Of a stretch of 64,000 nt of DNA, positions 35,727-44,707 are shown in pieces; positions within the stretch are counted from its first letter, which is position 1, and every line of letters starts with the position of its first letter. The notes below the pieces were generated by a model that saw only the letters and a list, made by a program, of their open reading frames with translations, did no database searches and had not been told where the DNA came from. Source of the stretch: Alkalinema sp. CACIAM 70d (GTDB lineage Bacteria > Cyanobacteriota > Cyanobacteriia > Leptolyngbyales > Leptolyngbyaceae); contig MUGG01000059.1 of assembly GCA_002148405.1 (NCBI GenBank), forward strand, positions 1-64,000, in the 5' to 3' direction. The position numbers and the translations under genes are program-made.

Positions 35727-36617
35727 ATGCGTCGCGACTCGATTTTCTATAAACTGTTTCAACAATCGCCTGCACTATTGTTTGATCTTTTGCCTGAAGC
35801 ACCCAGTAATGCAGATGCCTATCAATTTGATTCGATCGAGGTCAAGGAAACCAGCTTTCGCATTGATGGGGTGTTTCTACCGCCCGACCCATCCGGCATT
35901 GTATTTTTCGCCGAAGTGCAATTTCAGCGCGATCCTTTGTTGTATGAACGCCTAGTCTGTGAAGCTGCCTTGTATTTTTACCGCAATCGCGATCGCTGCC
36001 GGGATTGGAAACTGGTGGCCATTTACCCAGACGCAACCACAGAACAACCGGACTGGGAAGCCCACCAATATTTAATTGACACCGGTAAATTAACGCGCAT
36101 CTATCTGGATCAGGTGCGATCGTGGGAAGACCTTTCGATCGGCATCCAGTTAATGATCTTGACAACCTTGGAGGAAACAGCAGCCATTACAGCGGCCAGA
36201 ACCCTAGTCCAGCAAACCCAAAATGACCGTGCAATAATAGAAATGATTTCCACCATCATGGTCTATAAGTTCACCAACCTTACCCGTGACGAGGTCGAAG
36301 CAATGATTGGAATTACGCTAGAAAATACACCGATCTATCGCAGTATTTTTGCAGAGGGAGAGCAAGCTGGAGAACAACGTGGTGCCCAACATGGGGAAGC
36401 AACCGTTATTCTGAAGCTACTGAAGCGGCGGTTTGGCGAGTTACCCGAGGCGATCGTGACGCAAATCTCCGGGTTGCCGATCGCTCAGTTAGAAGAGATG
36501 GCTGAATTATTGTTGGATTGGCAAACAGTACAGGAGTTAGTCACTTGGTTAGCCCAAGCCCAGGGCGACTCCCCCGCCTCACCTGCCTCTGAAGCCCCCA
36601 CTGATGCGCCAGAGTAA
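35727..36617 (+). CDS. Rpn/PDDEXK family protein (DUF2887, DUF4351)
   Basis: The protein has 296 residues. The N-terminal nuclease-fold domain shows FYKLFQQSPALLFDLL, the catalytic-type Asp in FRIDGVFLPP (about 47) and GluXGln in FFAEVQFQ (about 62-69), as in Rpn recombination-promoting nucleases. The C-terminal part (ILKLLKRRFGELPEAIVTQI, then LEEMAELLLDW) is a DUF4351-like domain. Such genes are abundant, mobile-looking and of unclear role in cyanobacteria. It is divergent from crcB and has no operon partner. Confidence 0.88.
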   Translation: MRRDSIFYKLFQQSPALLFDLLPEAPSNADAYQFDSIEVKETSFRIDGVFLPPDPSGIVFFAEVQFQRDPLLYERLVCEAALYFYRNRDRCRDWKLVAIYPDATTEQPDWEAHQYLIDTGKLTRIYLDQVRSWEDLSIGIQLMILTTLEETAAITAARTLVQQTQNDRAIIEMISTIMVYKFTNLTRDEVEAMIGITLENTPIYRSIFAEGEQAGEQRGAQHGEATVILKLLKRRFGELPEAIVTQISGLPIAQLEEMAELLLDWQTVQELVTWLAQAQGDSPASPASEAPTDAPE

Positions 36618-36761
36618 TCTTTGGGCCAGCGATCGTGCTTCCAACTTGACTGCAACGATTGATTGCAACTGTTGCAAACTCTTAATTTTTACGATCGTCC
36701 CCCCCAAACCGCAAAACACAGGTTGAAATGTAGAAAGAAGACCTGTGCAGAGGACAACGGT

Positions 36762-39296
36762 ATGCGAGCAGTATTAATGGCTGGAGGTTCAGGAACTCGG
36801 CTTCGCCCCCTCACCTGTGATTTACCAAAACCGATGGTGCCGATCCTGAATCGCCCGATCGCGGAGCATATCGTTAATCTGCTGAAACATTACGGCATTA
36901 CCGAAATCATCGTCACGCTGCACTATCTACCTGACCTACTACGCGATTACTTCCAAGATGGCAGCGATTTTGGTGTTCAGATGATTTATGCTGTCGAAGA
37001 AGATAAACCCCTAGGGACGGCGGGTTGCGTCAAAAATATTTCAGAACTGCTAGACGAAACCTTTATCGTTATCAGTGGTGATAGCGTTACCGATTTTGAT
37101 CTCAAAGCCGCGATCGCCTTTCACCATCAGCGACAGGCAAAAGCCACGCTTGTCCTGACCCATGTGCCCAATCCCTTGGAATTTGGCGTCGTGATTACCG
37201 ATGAAACGGGACGCATCCGCCGCTTTTTGGAAAAACCGTCTACAAGTGAAATTTTTTCCGACACCGTAAATACGGGAATTTATATCCTGGAACCAGAGGT
37301 TCTAGATTATTTGCCAGGGGATTGTGAAACGGATTTCTCGAAGGATCTCTTTCCCCTGCTCCTTGAAAAAGATGAGCCGATGTATGGTTACGTGGCGGAT
37401 GGCTATTGGTGCGATGTGGGCCACTTGGATGCCTACCGGGAAGCGCAGTACGCTGCCCTCTCCCAACAGGTCAAACTCCAGATCGACTACACTTGCCGAT
37501 CGCCGGGAATTTGGGTCGGCGAAGACACTTGGATTGATCCCAGTGCGCGGCTGGAAGCGCCGGTGTTGATTGGGCATAACTGCCGGATTGGGGCGCGGGT
37601 TTATGTGGAAGCGGGGACGATCGTCGGCGATAACGTAATTGTGGGATCAGATGCCGATCTGAAACGCCCAATTATTTGGAATGGGTCAGTGATTGGGGAA
37701 GAAGCCCATTTACGAGCCTGCGTTTTGGCGCGGGGAGTACGGGTGGCCCGTCGTGCCCATGTTTTGGAAGGCGCGATCGTTGGCCCCCTCTGCACGATCG
37801 GTGAAGAAGCTAAAATCAGCCCCAATATCCGCATTTGGCCCAGCAAAGATGTGGAACCAGGAGCCACGCTCAACAGTAATCTGATTTGGGGCTATACCGC
37901 CCACCGTAACTTATTTGGGCAGCGCGGGGTGGCGGGCATTGCCAATGTGGACATCATTCCTGAATTTGCCGTGAAATTAGGCGCTGCCTACGGGTCTACC
38001 CTAAAGCCGGGATCACAAGTGACCGTTTCACGGGATCAACGCAGTATTTCCTGGATGGTCTCGCGATCGCTGATTGCAGGGTTAATGTCTGTGGGCGTTA
38101 ATGTACAAAATTTAGAAGCGACCGCGATTCCCGTTTCCCGATCGGTGGTGCCCATCCTTGGCGTGGCGGGGGGAATTCATGTGCGGTTTGATCCAGAGCG
38201 ATCGAACTATATTTTGATTGAATTTCTCGATGATAAGGGCATCAACATTTCCAAACCCATGGAAAAGAAAATCGAAGGTGCTTTTTTCAAAGAAGATTTT
38301 CGGCGCGCTTCGATTACGGAAATTGGTAATGTCGTGGAAGTCAACCATGCTCTGGATATCTACAGTCGCGTCTTTGCCCAAAATCTCAATGTGCAAGTTC
38401 TTCAACAAAGTGGTGGTAAGGTTGTCATTGACTACGCCTATGCCGTCTCTGGCGCAGTGTTGCCGCAGTTGTTAGCCAAGTTTGGTTGTGATGCGGTGGT
38501 GCTGAATGCTAGCTTGACCCAAAATGCGCCTACCCAGGCCGATCGGGAAACCCTGCTCAACCAACTGGGCCATGTGGTGGAAGCCTTGCGGGCCACCTTT
38601 GGGGTGCAAGTTTCGGCCAATGGGGAATTGCTAGTCTTGGTCGATGAAACGGGCAGTCCCATTCGTGGGGAAACGCTAACGGCATTGGTGGTGGAACTGA
38701 TGTTAAATGCTTATCCCCGCAGTGCTGTGGTTGTTCCGGTACAAACCTCCAGCGCGATCGAAGATATTGCCCGTCGCCACGATGCCCAAGTGATTCGCAC
38801 CAAGGCCAATCCCACAGCTTTAATGGAAGCCTGTTATAACAATTCCAATGTTGTCTTAGGCGGCAGTGGGGATATGGGTTTTATTTTTCCGCAGCTCCAT
38901 CCCGGTTTTGATGCGATGTTTTGCATTGCCAAGTTGATTGAACTGCTGACGATGCAGGAACGAACCCTGGGCGAAATTCGGGCCTCCTGTCCTCGCATCA
39001 CCCACAAAACCTATACGGTGCGCTGCCCCTGGGGCATGAAAGGTTCGTTAATGCGGCATTTGGTGGAAACCCATGCCAATGATGATTTGGAATTAATCGA
39101 CGGTGTCAAAATTTTCAATAACCAGCATGACAGTTGGGTCTTGGTCTTACCGGATGCCAGCGAACCCCAGATTCATATTTGTGCCAATGGCCGCGATCGG
39201 GCTTGGGTAGATGAAACGCTGCGGGAATATCGCTTGCAAGTGCAGGACTTTGTGATTCAGCAACAGGGCATTGAAGAAAGCAAGCAAATCGTTTAA
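36762..39296 (+). CDS. mannose-1-phosphate guanylyltransferase-like protein with degenerate phosphomannomutase half
   Basis: The protein has 844 residues from ATG 36762 ([19 protein letters not shown]), with AGAGGA upstream. Residues 1-235 are a nucleotidyltransferase ([22 protein letters not shown]), 250-380 a left-handed beta-helix, and 385-840 a phosphohexomutase fold. The mutase half lacks the phospho-serine loop (TASHNP is replaced by VRFDPE, about 473-478) and the metal loop DxDxDR (replaced near 612-620 by VSANGEL), so it should not be an active mutase. The protein probably makes a GDP- or other NDP-sugar for glycans. A leader hairpin, CACAGGT (36717-36723) / ACCTGTG (36741-36747), precedes the gene. 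Confidence 0.88.
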   Translation: MRAVLMAGGSGTRLRPLTCDLPKPMVPILNRPIAEHIVNLLKHYGITEIIVTLHYLPDLLRDYFQDGSDFGVQMIYAVEEDKPLGTAGCVKNISELLDETFIVISGDSVTDFDLKAAIAFHHQRQAKATLVLTHVPNPLEFGVVITDETGRIRRFLEKPSTSEIFSDTVNTGIYILEPEVLDYLPGDCETDFSKDLFPLLLEKDEPMYGYVADGYWCDVGHLDAYREAQYAALSQQVKLQIDYTCRSPGIWVGEDTWIDPSARLEAPVLIGHNCRIGARVYVEAGTIVGDNVIVGSDADLKRPIIWNGSVIGEEAHLRACVLARGVRVARRAHVLEGAIVGPLCTIGEEAKISPNIRIWPSKDVEPGATLNSNLIWGYTAHRNLFGQRGVAGIANVDIIPEFAVKLGAAYGSTLKPGSQVTVSRDQRSISWMVSRSLIAGLMSVGVNVQNLEATAIPVSRSVVPILGVAGGIHVRFDPERSNYILIEFLDDKGINISKPMEKKIEGAFFKEDFRRASITEIGNVVEVNHALDIYSRVFAQNLNVQVLQQSGGKVVIDYAYAVSGAVLPQLLAKFGCDAVVLNASLTQNAPTQADRETLLNQLGHVVEALRATFGVQVSANGELLVLVDETGSPIRGETLTALVVELMLNAYPRSAVVVPVQTSSAIEDIARRHDAQVIRTKANPTALMEACYNNSNVVLGGSGDMGFIFPQLHPGFDAMFCIAKLIELLTMQERTLGEIRASCPRITHKTYTVRCPWGMKGSLMRHLVETHANDDLELIDGVKIFNNQHDSWVLVLPDASEPQIHICANGRDRAWVDETLREYRLQVQDFVIQQQGIEESKQIV

Positions 39297-39470
39297 TGAC
39301 CAACCCAGCCAATCAACCCCAGTGAACCAATCCAAAAAGTTGCACAGGAATGCAAGGATTTTCGGTAGTAAGAGGGGAATGACTGGTAGGCAGTCATTAG
39401 GTTCTGATCGCTTCCTGATTCCTGTTTGTTCCATTTCGATGATTTCTCTAGGACTCTCTGAAAACGCACT

Positions 39471-40784
39471 ATGCATTTCCATCCTCGTACCCTACTCAGC
39501 ACAACTCTTTTAACCCTATGGTTGGGGGTTGGCATGGTCAGTTGTTCCCAGGCGGCTCCCGTCCCATCCCTGCCGGGTTCCCCATCCAGTGCGCCCCCCC
39601 GATCGCGCCCTTCCCCGACCCGACCCGCTGCAAACCCAATCCCCCAAACCGCTGCAAAACCTGTGAATCCTCAACTCATTGCTGCTAATACGCGCTTTAG
39701 CTTTAACCTGCTGACCGCAGTGCGACAAGTTGATCGAGATCGTAATGTGTTTATTTCGCCCTCCAGTGTAGCGATCGCGCTATCAATGCTGTACAACGGA
39801 GCTACCGGGGACACTCAAAAAGCCATGGCAGAAGCGTTACAACTACAAGATTTGAGTCTTGATGCATTAAATACTGCCAATGAAACTTTGAAAACCCGAC
39901 TGGAATCGGATAACGCAAAAGTTAAACTGACGATCGCAAATTCGCTCTGGATGAAACAGGGAATGACGTTTAATCAAGAATTTCTCAGCCGTAACCAGAG
40001 ATTTTATCAAGCTAAAGTCGCATCCTTGGATTTTGCCGATCCGCAGTCTCCCAAAGTGATGAATAATTGGGTAAAACGGAATACTAACGGACGCATTGAG
40101 AAAATTGTCGATCGGCTCAATCCTGAAGATGTTTTGTATTTGATTAATGCAATTTACTTCAAAGGGAATTGGGAAAAGCCCTTCGACAAACAACAGACCC
40201 GTGAGCAGCCGTTTCAGCTAGCCAACGGTGACACTAAACAGCATCCAATGATGCAGCAGTTTGGCAAATATCCCTACTATGAAACTGACGAATTTCAAGC
40301 AATTAGCTTACCCTATAGCGATCGCAACCTGAGTCTCTATGTCTTCCTGCCGAAGAAGGGTAAAATGCTAGATGCCTTTTCTAATAGCTTGACTGCCGAA
40401 AATTGGCAACGCTGGCAGCAACAGTTTGGCAAACGGGATGGGGAAATTGTTCTGCCGCGTTTCAAACTAGAGTACTCCACAGAACTCAAGGACGCTCTTA
40501 CCGCGCTGGGCATGAAACCCGCATTTATTCCTGGAGTCGCCGATTTCAGTAACCTGAGCGATCGGCCCACCTTCATCGGCCAAGTGAAACATAAAACGTT
40601 CGTAGAAGTCAATGAAGAAGGGACGGAAGCCGCAGGCGTTACCTCGATCGGCATTGGAACGACCTCGATTCCCAAAAATCCACCGTTTCAAATGGTGGTC
40701 GATCGACCGTTTTTCTGCATGTTGTATGACCAACAAACAGAAACAATTTTATTCATGGGAATGGTTGTCGATCCCAGTCGCTGA
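39471..40784 (+). CDS. serpin family protease inhibitor, probable lipoprotein
   Basis: The 437-residue protein has a signal sequence and lipobox-like MVSC (Cys25), a Pro/Ala/Ser-rich linker (30-60), then a full serpin fold (FSFNLLTAVRQ, VFISPSSVAIALSMLYNGA, AIYFKGNWEKPF, FLYV-type SLYVFLPKKG). The reactive-centre hinge EEGTEAAGVTS (382-392) is small-residue-rich, as in inhibitory serpins. Counting from P17 Glu382 places P1-P1' at Thr398-Ser399. The C-terminus (RPFFCMLYDQQTETILFMG) is typical. Bacterial serpins are uncommon; an envelope role against host or grazer proteases is a guess. Confidence 0.93.
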   Translation: MHFHPRTLLSTTLLTLWLGVGMVSCSQAAPVPSLPGSPSSAPPRSRPSPTRPAANPIPQTAAKPVNPQLIAANTRFSFNLLTAVRQVDRDRNVFISPSSVAIALSMLYNGATGDTQKAMAEALQLQDLSLDALNTANETLKTRLESDNAKVKLTIANSLWMKQGMTFNQEFLSRNQRFYQAKVASLDFADPQSPKVMNNWVKRNTNGRIEKIVDRLNPEDVLYLINAIYFKGNWEKPFDKQQTREQPFQLANGDTKQHPMMQQFGKYPYYETDEFQAISLPYSDRNLSLYVFLPKKGKMLDAFSNSLTAENWQRWQQQFGKRDGEIVLPRFKLEYSTELKDALTALGMKPAFIPGVADFSNLSDRPTFIGQVKHKTFVEVNEEGTEAAGVTSIGIGTTSIPKNPPFQMVVDRPFFCMLYDQQTETILFMGMVVDPSR

Positions 40785-40842
40785 ACTGGATGACTTTGGA
40801 AGCGTTGCCGATCGTGGGACTGTAGGATGGTTCGTTGTAATT

Positions 40843-41775
40843 CTACAGCCGTTGTAGTTGCCAGAATTGCTCACCGGTTGCATGAGTGACCCGATCGATC
40901 TGCCAATTGCGCCAGACCCAAGGACTAGCCTTCTGTTCGATTGTGGTGGGCTCTAGTTGGATTAATTGAGCCAGTTCCAGAGTTGTGATGAAGTACTGGC
41001 GATCGGCAATTTCATCGGCCATTCGCAGCGTTTCCAAGCGCAGTTTAAGATCCATGGACGGGTTTGTGGTTGGGTTGGTAGCCTTCATCGTTGGCCAAGC
41101 AGCAGGAGATTCGGATAATTTTAAAGACGGGACTGCCTTCTCCGATGTGGATTCAGGGGATAGCGACGGCTCAAGTAATTCAGTCATTGTGAGTTGGCTG
41201 ACCGATGCTTCTGGAGAACTGATTTCTAGAGAACTGGCTGCCAGTGACTGCTTTTCTGGTTGCTGCGTTTCTGACTGACTGGTCGCTGCATCCGTCCGAT
41301 CGAAACTACGTTGCTGCAAATACAGCGTCCTCCCCTGGGAAAAGGCCCGCGCAATTTCATCACACCGCTCATTGCCCGGATCCCCCGAATGGCCTCGTAC
41401 ATATTGCCATTCCACCTGAGGCGAGTTAAGTCGATCGAGTTCTTCCCAGAGATCTTGATTGAGGACAGGTTTACCCGTCGCTGTTTTCCAGCCTTTGCGC
41501 TTCCAGCCTGCTAGCCATTGGGTCACGCCTTTGCGGAGATATTCGCTATCGGTGTAGAGCACGATCGGCGTGGTTTGTCCCGACGCCGCAAAAAATTCCA
41601 GGGCAGAAACAGCCGCTTGCATTTCCATCCGGTTATTCGTGGTCTGAGGATCGCCGCCGCCTAATTCCTGCACAGTGCCATCGGCAAAGTAAATAACCGT
41701 CCCCCAACCACCGGGGCCAGGATTCCCAGCACAAGCCCCATCTGTGTAAATTCGCTCGATTTTGCTGGATGCCAT
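40843..41775 (-). CDS. rnhA: ribonuclease HI with C-terminal extension
   Basis: RNase HI cleaves the RNA strand of RNA-DNA hybrids. Residues 1-150 hold the whole domain: Asp in IYTDGACAGNPGPGGWG (about 12), Glu in NNRMEMQAAV (about 51), Asp in VLYTDSEYLRKG (about 76) and Asp in NERCDEIAR (about 138). The remaining 160 residues are a Ser/Glu-rich low-complexity linker and a C-terminal conserved module of about 65 residues (LRMADEIADRQYFITTLELAQ, WVWRNWQIDRV) also seen in other cyanobacterial proteins. E. coli RNase HI is 155 residues, so this is twice the usual size. Confidence 0.92.
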   Translation of the reverse strand: MASSKIERIYTDGACAGNPGPGGWGTVIYFADGTVQELGGGDPQTTNNRMEMQAAVSALEFFAASGQTTPIVLYTDSEYLRKGVTQWLAGWKRKGWKTATGKPVLNQDLWEELDRLNSPQVEWQYVRGHSGDPGNERCDEIARAFSQGRTLYLQQRSFDRTDAATSQSETQQPEKQSLAASSLEISSPEASVSQLTMTELLEPSLSPESTSEKAVPSLKLSESPAAWPTMKATNPTTNPSMDLKLRLETLRMADEIADRQYFITTLELAQLIQLEPTTIEQKASPWVWRNWQIDRVTHATGEQFWQLQRL

Positions 41776-41981
41776 AGCCTACCTTCAATCCGGAATCTGG
41801 GATGTCTAACGATCGACCACAGGTTGAGATCGTCTCGAACACCTGAACTATTATGCCCCATCCCAGAATCTCTCTCCTGGCAATCTGCCTAGAAGAATGG
41901 TGCTGAAGAACAGCGGCTTCTCCGAATCTAGTCTACAAAGCTAGTGTCAGGAAATCGCTTTTTTCTAGCGCAGCGATCGGC

Positions 41982-43076
41982 TTACCAGGGACAGGTTGCT
42001 GGATCGGCGCTACATCCCATCCGCTGCATCGTATCCCGTTCAAACTGGTCAATCGCCAAGGTGGGTGCGTCGTTTTTCAGGAAGCGTCCGGTCAGGAGCA
42101 AGACGGTTAGCGGATCAGCCAAGCCCGTTGCTTTGATCTTCATTGTCGTTTGGAAGGCACGAATGCCTTCCGGGTCTGGGCTAAATCCCTGTTTCTTGAG
42201 ATAGTTAGAGATCTGGACTTCGGTTAAGACAACATCTTTAGGTCGAAAGATGGGAACATACTCATTGCGCCAGCGCGATCGGAGTTCTTCCTGCGTCCAA
42301 CTGTAGTACTTGCCCTGGGCGGGATCGGCCACCACGACGTGATCCTGATCCATGGCCATTAGTGCAACAGCGTGGGGTAATCTGCGCCAGCCGGAGCCTA
42401 ACCAAACCGATAAAATTCCCGGTCGATTAATCTTCCACAGCTGCTCCCAAGTGGCATCTGTCAGTTCCAAGCCCGTCAGCCCAAAGCCCTGCGCTGCTTT
42501 GATCACCTGCGGATTGGATGTACCCATGCGGCTGGTTCCGGCTAGTTTGGCTACAGTGGATTCCGTGGCTTGGGTGATGCCCCAGCGTTGCAGCAGTGTG
42601 GCCAGGGCAGAGGGCGCACAGCTACTGGCAGAGGTTTGCTTAAAGACTTGATTGGGCCGCAGGTTATTTTTTAGTTCGCTGTAGATGGGCGATAGATAGT
42701 AGGATTCCACGGCTGTGAAACTGATTAAGCCGATTAAGCTCACCGTGACGATCGCGCCTAATTGTACCCGTGCAGTTTTCCAGCTAATGGCGATCGCAAA
42801 GCCACAGGCTCCGATCAACAAAACACGGATCATCAGCCAAGTGATCCGCATTCCCACCACGCGCCAATCCAACGGGAAAAATTGCATCTGCGGCAAATTC
42901 ACCGCCAGAAAGAGCAATAACCCATAGATCAGAATAATGATCCAGGTTTGCCATTCCTGTCCCTTCAGCAAGTCGTTAGCCGTTGCCCCACGACGCAACA
43001 TCAACTGGCCGAAGCGAGTGCCCCCATAAAAAAATACGGCTCCCAAGGCCAGTGTGGCCGGAACAATCCACAGCAT
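41982..43076 (-). CDS. membrane-anchored C39-type cysteine peptidase
   Basis: The 364-residue protein has four to five N-terminal membrane spans (about 3-20, 45-62, 72-88, 95-112, 122-140), followed by a C39 peptidase-like domain. The putative catalytic Cys is in QTSASSCAPSALATLL (about 157), His in RLPHAVALMAM (about 240) and Asp in VVVADPAQG (about 254). C39 domains usually process double-glycine leaders and are fused to ABC transporters; here no transporter is fused or adjacent. The substrate is unknown. The catalytic triad appears intact. Confidence 0.82.
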   Translation of the reverse strand: MLWIVPATLALGAVFFYGGTRFGQLMLRRGATANDLLKGQEWQTWIIILIYGLLLFLAVNLPQMQFFPLDWRVVGMRITWLMIRVLLIGACGFAIAISWKTARVQLGAIVTVSLIGLISFTAVESYYLSPIYSELKNNLRPNQVFKQTSASSCAPSALATLLQRWGITQATESTVAKLAGTSRMGTSNPQVIKAAQGFGLTGLELTDATWEQLWKINRPGILSVWLGSGWRRLPHAVALMAMDQDHVVVADPAQGKYYSWTQEELRSRWRNEYVPIFRPKDVVLTEVQISNYLKKQGFSPDPEGIRAFQTTMKIKATGLADPLTVLLLTGRFLKNDAPTLAIDQFERDTMQRMGCSADPATCPW

Positions 43077-43249
43077 GAAGTCTTTTCTCTAGATTTGCAC
43101 CATTTCAGTCTTAGCCTGAGAGTTCCCCAGTTGCCCATAGGAGATGACATCTTTTGGTTTACGGGACTGGAAGTGATCTCAACGGAACCTGCGGCTAGCG
43201 GGTGAACTTGCTATTCTGAATGAGGTGAATCCATCGATCGGTATCTCCT

Positions 43250-44308
43250 GTGCAACGGCGTCAATTTCTTCAACAACTTTTACAAACTTCTGGGGGCTTG
43301 ATCGGAGCAAGCTTGCTCACGGGCTGCCAATCCCAAAGCGTTGATCCGCTCTTTCTGCTGGATTTGCTTGATCCCAAAACGCCCTTACCGGATCATCTGA
43401 TCACCCCGATCGGTGAGTTTTATGTGCAATCCTACGCGCTGCCCTCCCAGGTGAAGTTGGAAAACTGGGAACTCAAAATTGACGGGGCGGTCAAGCAGCC
43501 CTTGACGTTGAAATTTGAAGACATTTTAAACGCACCCCAGGAAGAGTTCTATCTCACGATGGAATGCATTGGCAATCCGGCGGGGGGTAACTTGATTGGC
43601 AATGCTCGGTGGACGGGGACACCGCTGCTCCCGTTTTTGGAAAAAGCGGGCGTGCAACCGGAGGCGGTGGAGTTCAAGATGCGGGGCAATGACTGGTACG
43701 AAACCACGTTGCCTGTGGCGGAGTTGCTGCGGCCTGAGGTGCGGTTGGTGCATCGTATGAACGGTGAACCGTTGACCAAGGAGCATGGCTTTCCGTTGCG
43801 CATTATCATTCCGGGACACTTTGGCCAGAAGCAACCGAAATGGCTGGTGGGCATTAAGGCGATCGCGAAGCCAGAAACGGGCTATTGGGAAAATCAAGGC
43901 TGGTCAAATACGGCGGAAATTCCAACCCATGCTTTGCTGCGGCAAGTACAGGAGCAGCGGGTGTGGAATGGCCATCACAGCGTGACGTTTAAAGACGAAC
44001 TCACGAACCTAACGAATCGTTGGCGCGATGGCATTTTGCTTGCGGGAGTGGCCCTCGATCGATCGACACCCATTACCCAAGTCCAAGTCAGCATCGATAA
44101 CGGTCAAACCTGGCAAGTGGCGGAACACAATCAGCCCAGTTCTCCCCATGAATGGACGTTGTGGCGTTACCGTTGGTTACCCGATCGTCCGGGGAAATAT
44201 ACCGTTCTGGCACGGGCGCAGTCGGGGCGGGAAATGCAAGAGATTACCCGATCGGATAAAAAGCAAGGTAGACCCGGCATTTTAAAAATCGAGGTCACAC
44301 TTGCATAA
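43250..44308 (+). CDS. Tat-exported sulfite-oxidase-family molybdopterin enzyme
   Basis: The protein has 352 residues, starting with GTG (43250). The N-terminus has a twin-arginine motif (QRRQFLQQ) and a lipobox-like LLTGC (Cys26), so it is probably a Tat-exported lipoprotein. The molybdopterin domain has the Mo-ligand Cys in TMECIGNPAGG (about 103) and the pattern WTGTPLLPFLEKAG, PLRIIIPGHFGQKQPKWL. The C-terminal dimerisation domain contains QVQVSIDNGQTW. The family includes sulfite oxidase and YedY/MsrP; the substrate here is not determined. No haem or MsrQ partner gene is adjacent. Confidence 0.9.
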   Translation: MQRRQFLQQLLQTSGGLIGASLLTGCQSQSVDPLFLLDLLDPKTPLPDHLITPIGEFYVQSYALPSQVKLENWELKIDGAVKQPLTLKFEDILNAPQEEFYLTMECIGNPAGGNLIGNARWTGTPLLPFLEKAGVQPEAVEFKMRGNDWYETTLPVAELLRPEVRLVHRMNGEPLTKEHGFPLRIIIPGHFGQKQPKWLVGIKAIAKPETGYWENQGWSNTAEIPTHALLRQVQEQRVWNGHHSVTFKDELTNLTNRWRDGILLAGVALDRSTPITQVQVSIDNGQTWQVAEHNQPSSPHEWTLWRYRWLPDRPGKYTVLARAQSGREMQEITRSDKKQGRPGILKIEVTLA

Positions 44309-44707
44309 CTCTAATCGATCGCTGACATTACCCTCATTGATCGTCTGAAGCTCGTCCAAGCGATTCTCTAGTATTTCGGTGTTACTCGTGAAGTTATTCA
44401 CAGTAATACACAGTAATACTTTCACTATTGCTATTTTCAGCAGATCAAATTTTCACCTAAACATCGCTAAATCAATCATTGAGATTGTTGCAGCTTCAAT
44501 TTGCATGCGATTTATTCTGATGTCAGAATGACCCATTGCTCAAAACCGAAAATTTGCGACTGCTCCGCGCTTCGATCAGCCCTTCGATCGTTAGCAGAAG
44601 ATTCTGTCCCCTCGTCCCTAACTTTTCCTCTCAAAATCTGCCAAAAGTCTGTTATAAGAGAGTCCTAAGGTAATGGCATCCACGCATGGCAGCAGAGGAG
44701 CACGGCA
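44309..44707. other. 399-bp intergenic region upstream of the transglycosylase
   Basis: No gene is supported. It contains a duplicated ACAGTAATAC (around 44400-44419) and an extended -10-like TGTTATAAG at 44650-44658 about 50 bp upstream of the next start, without a convincing -35. Confidence 0.4.
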
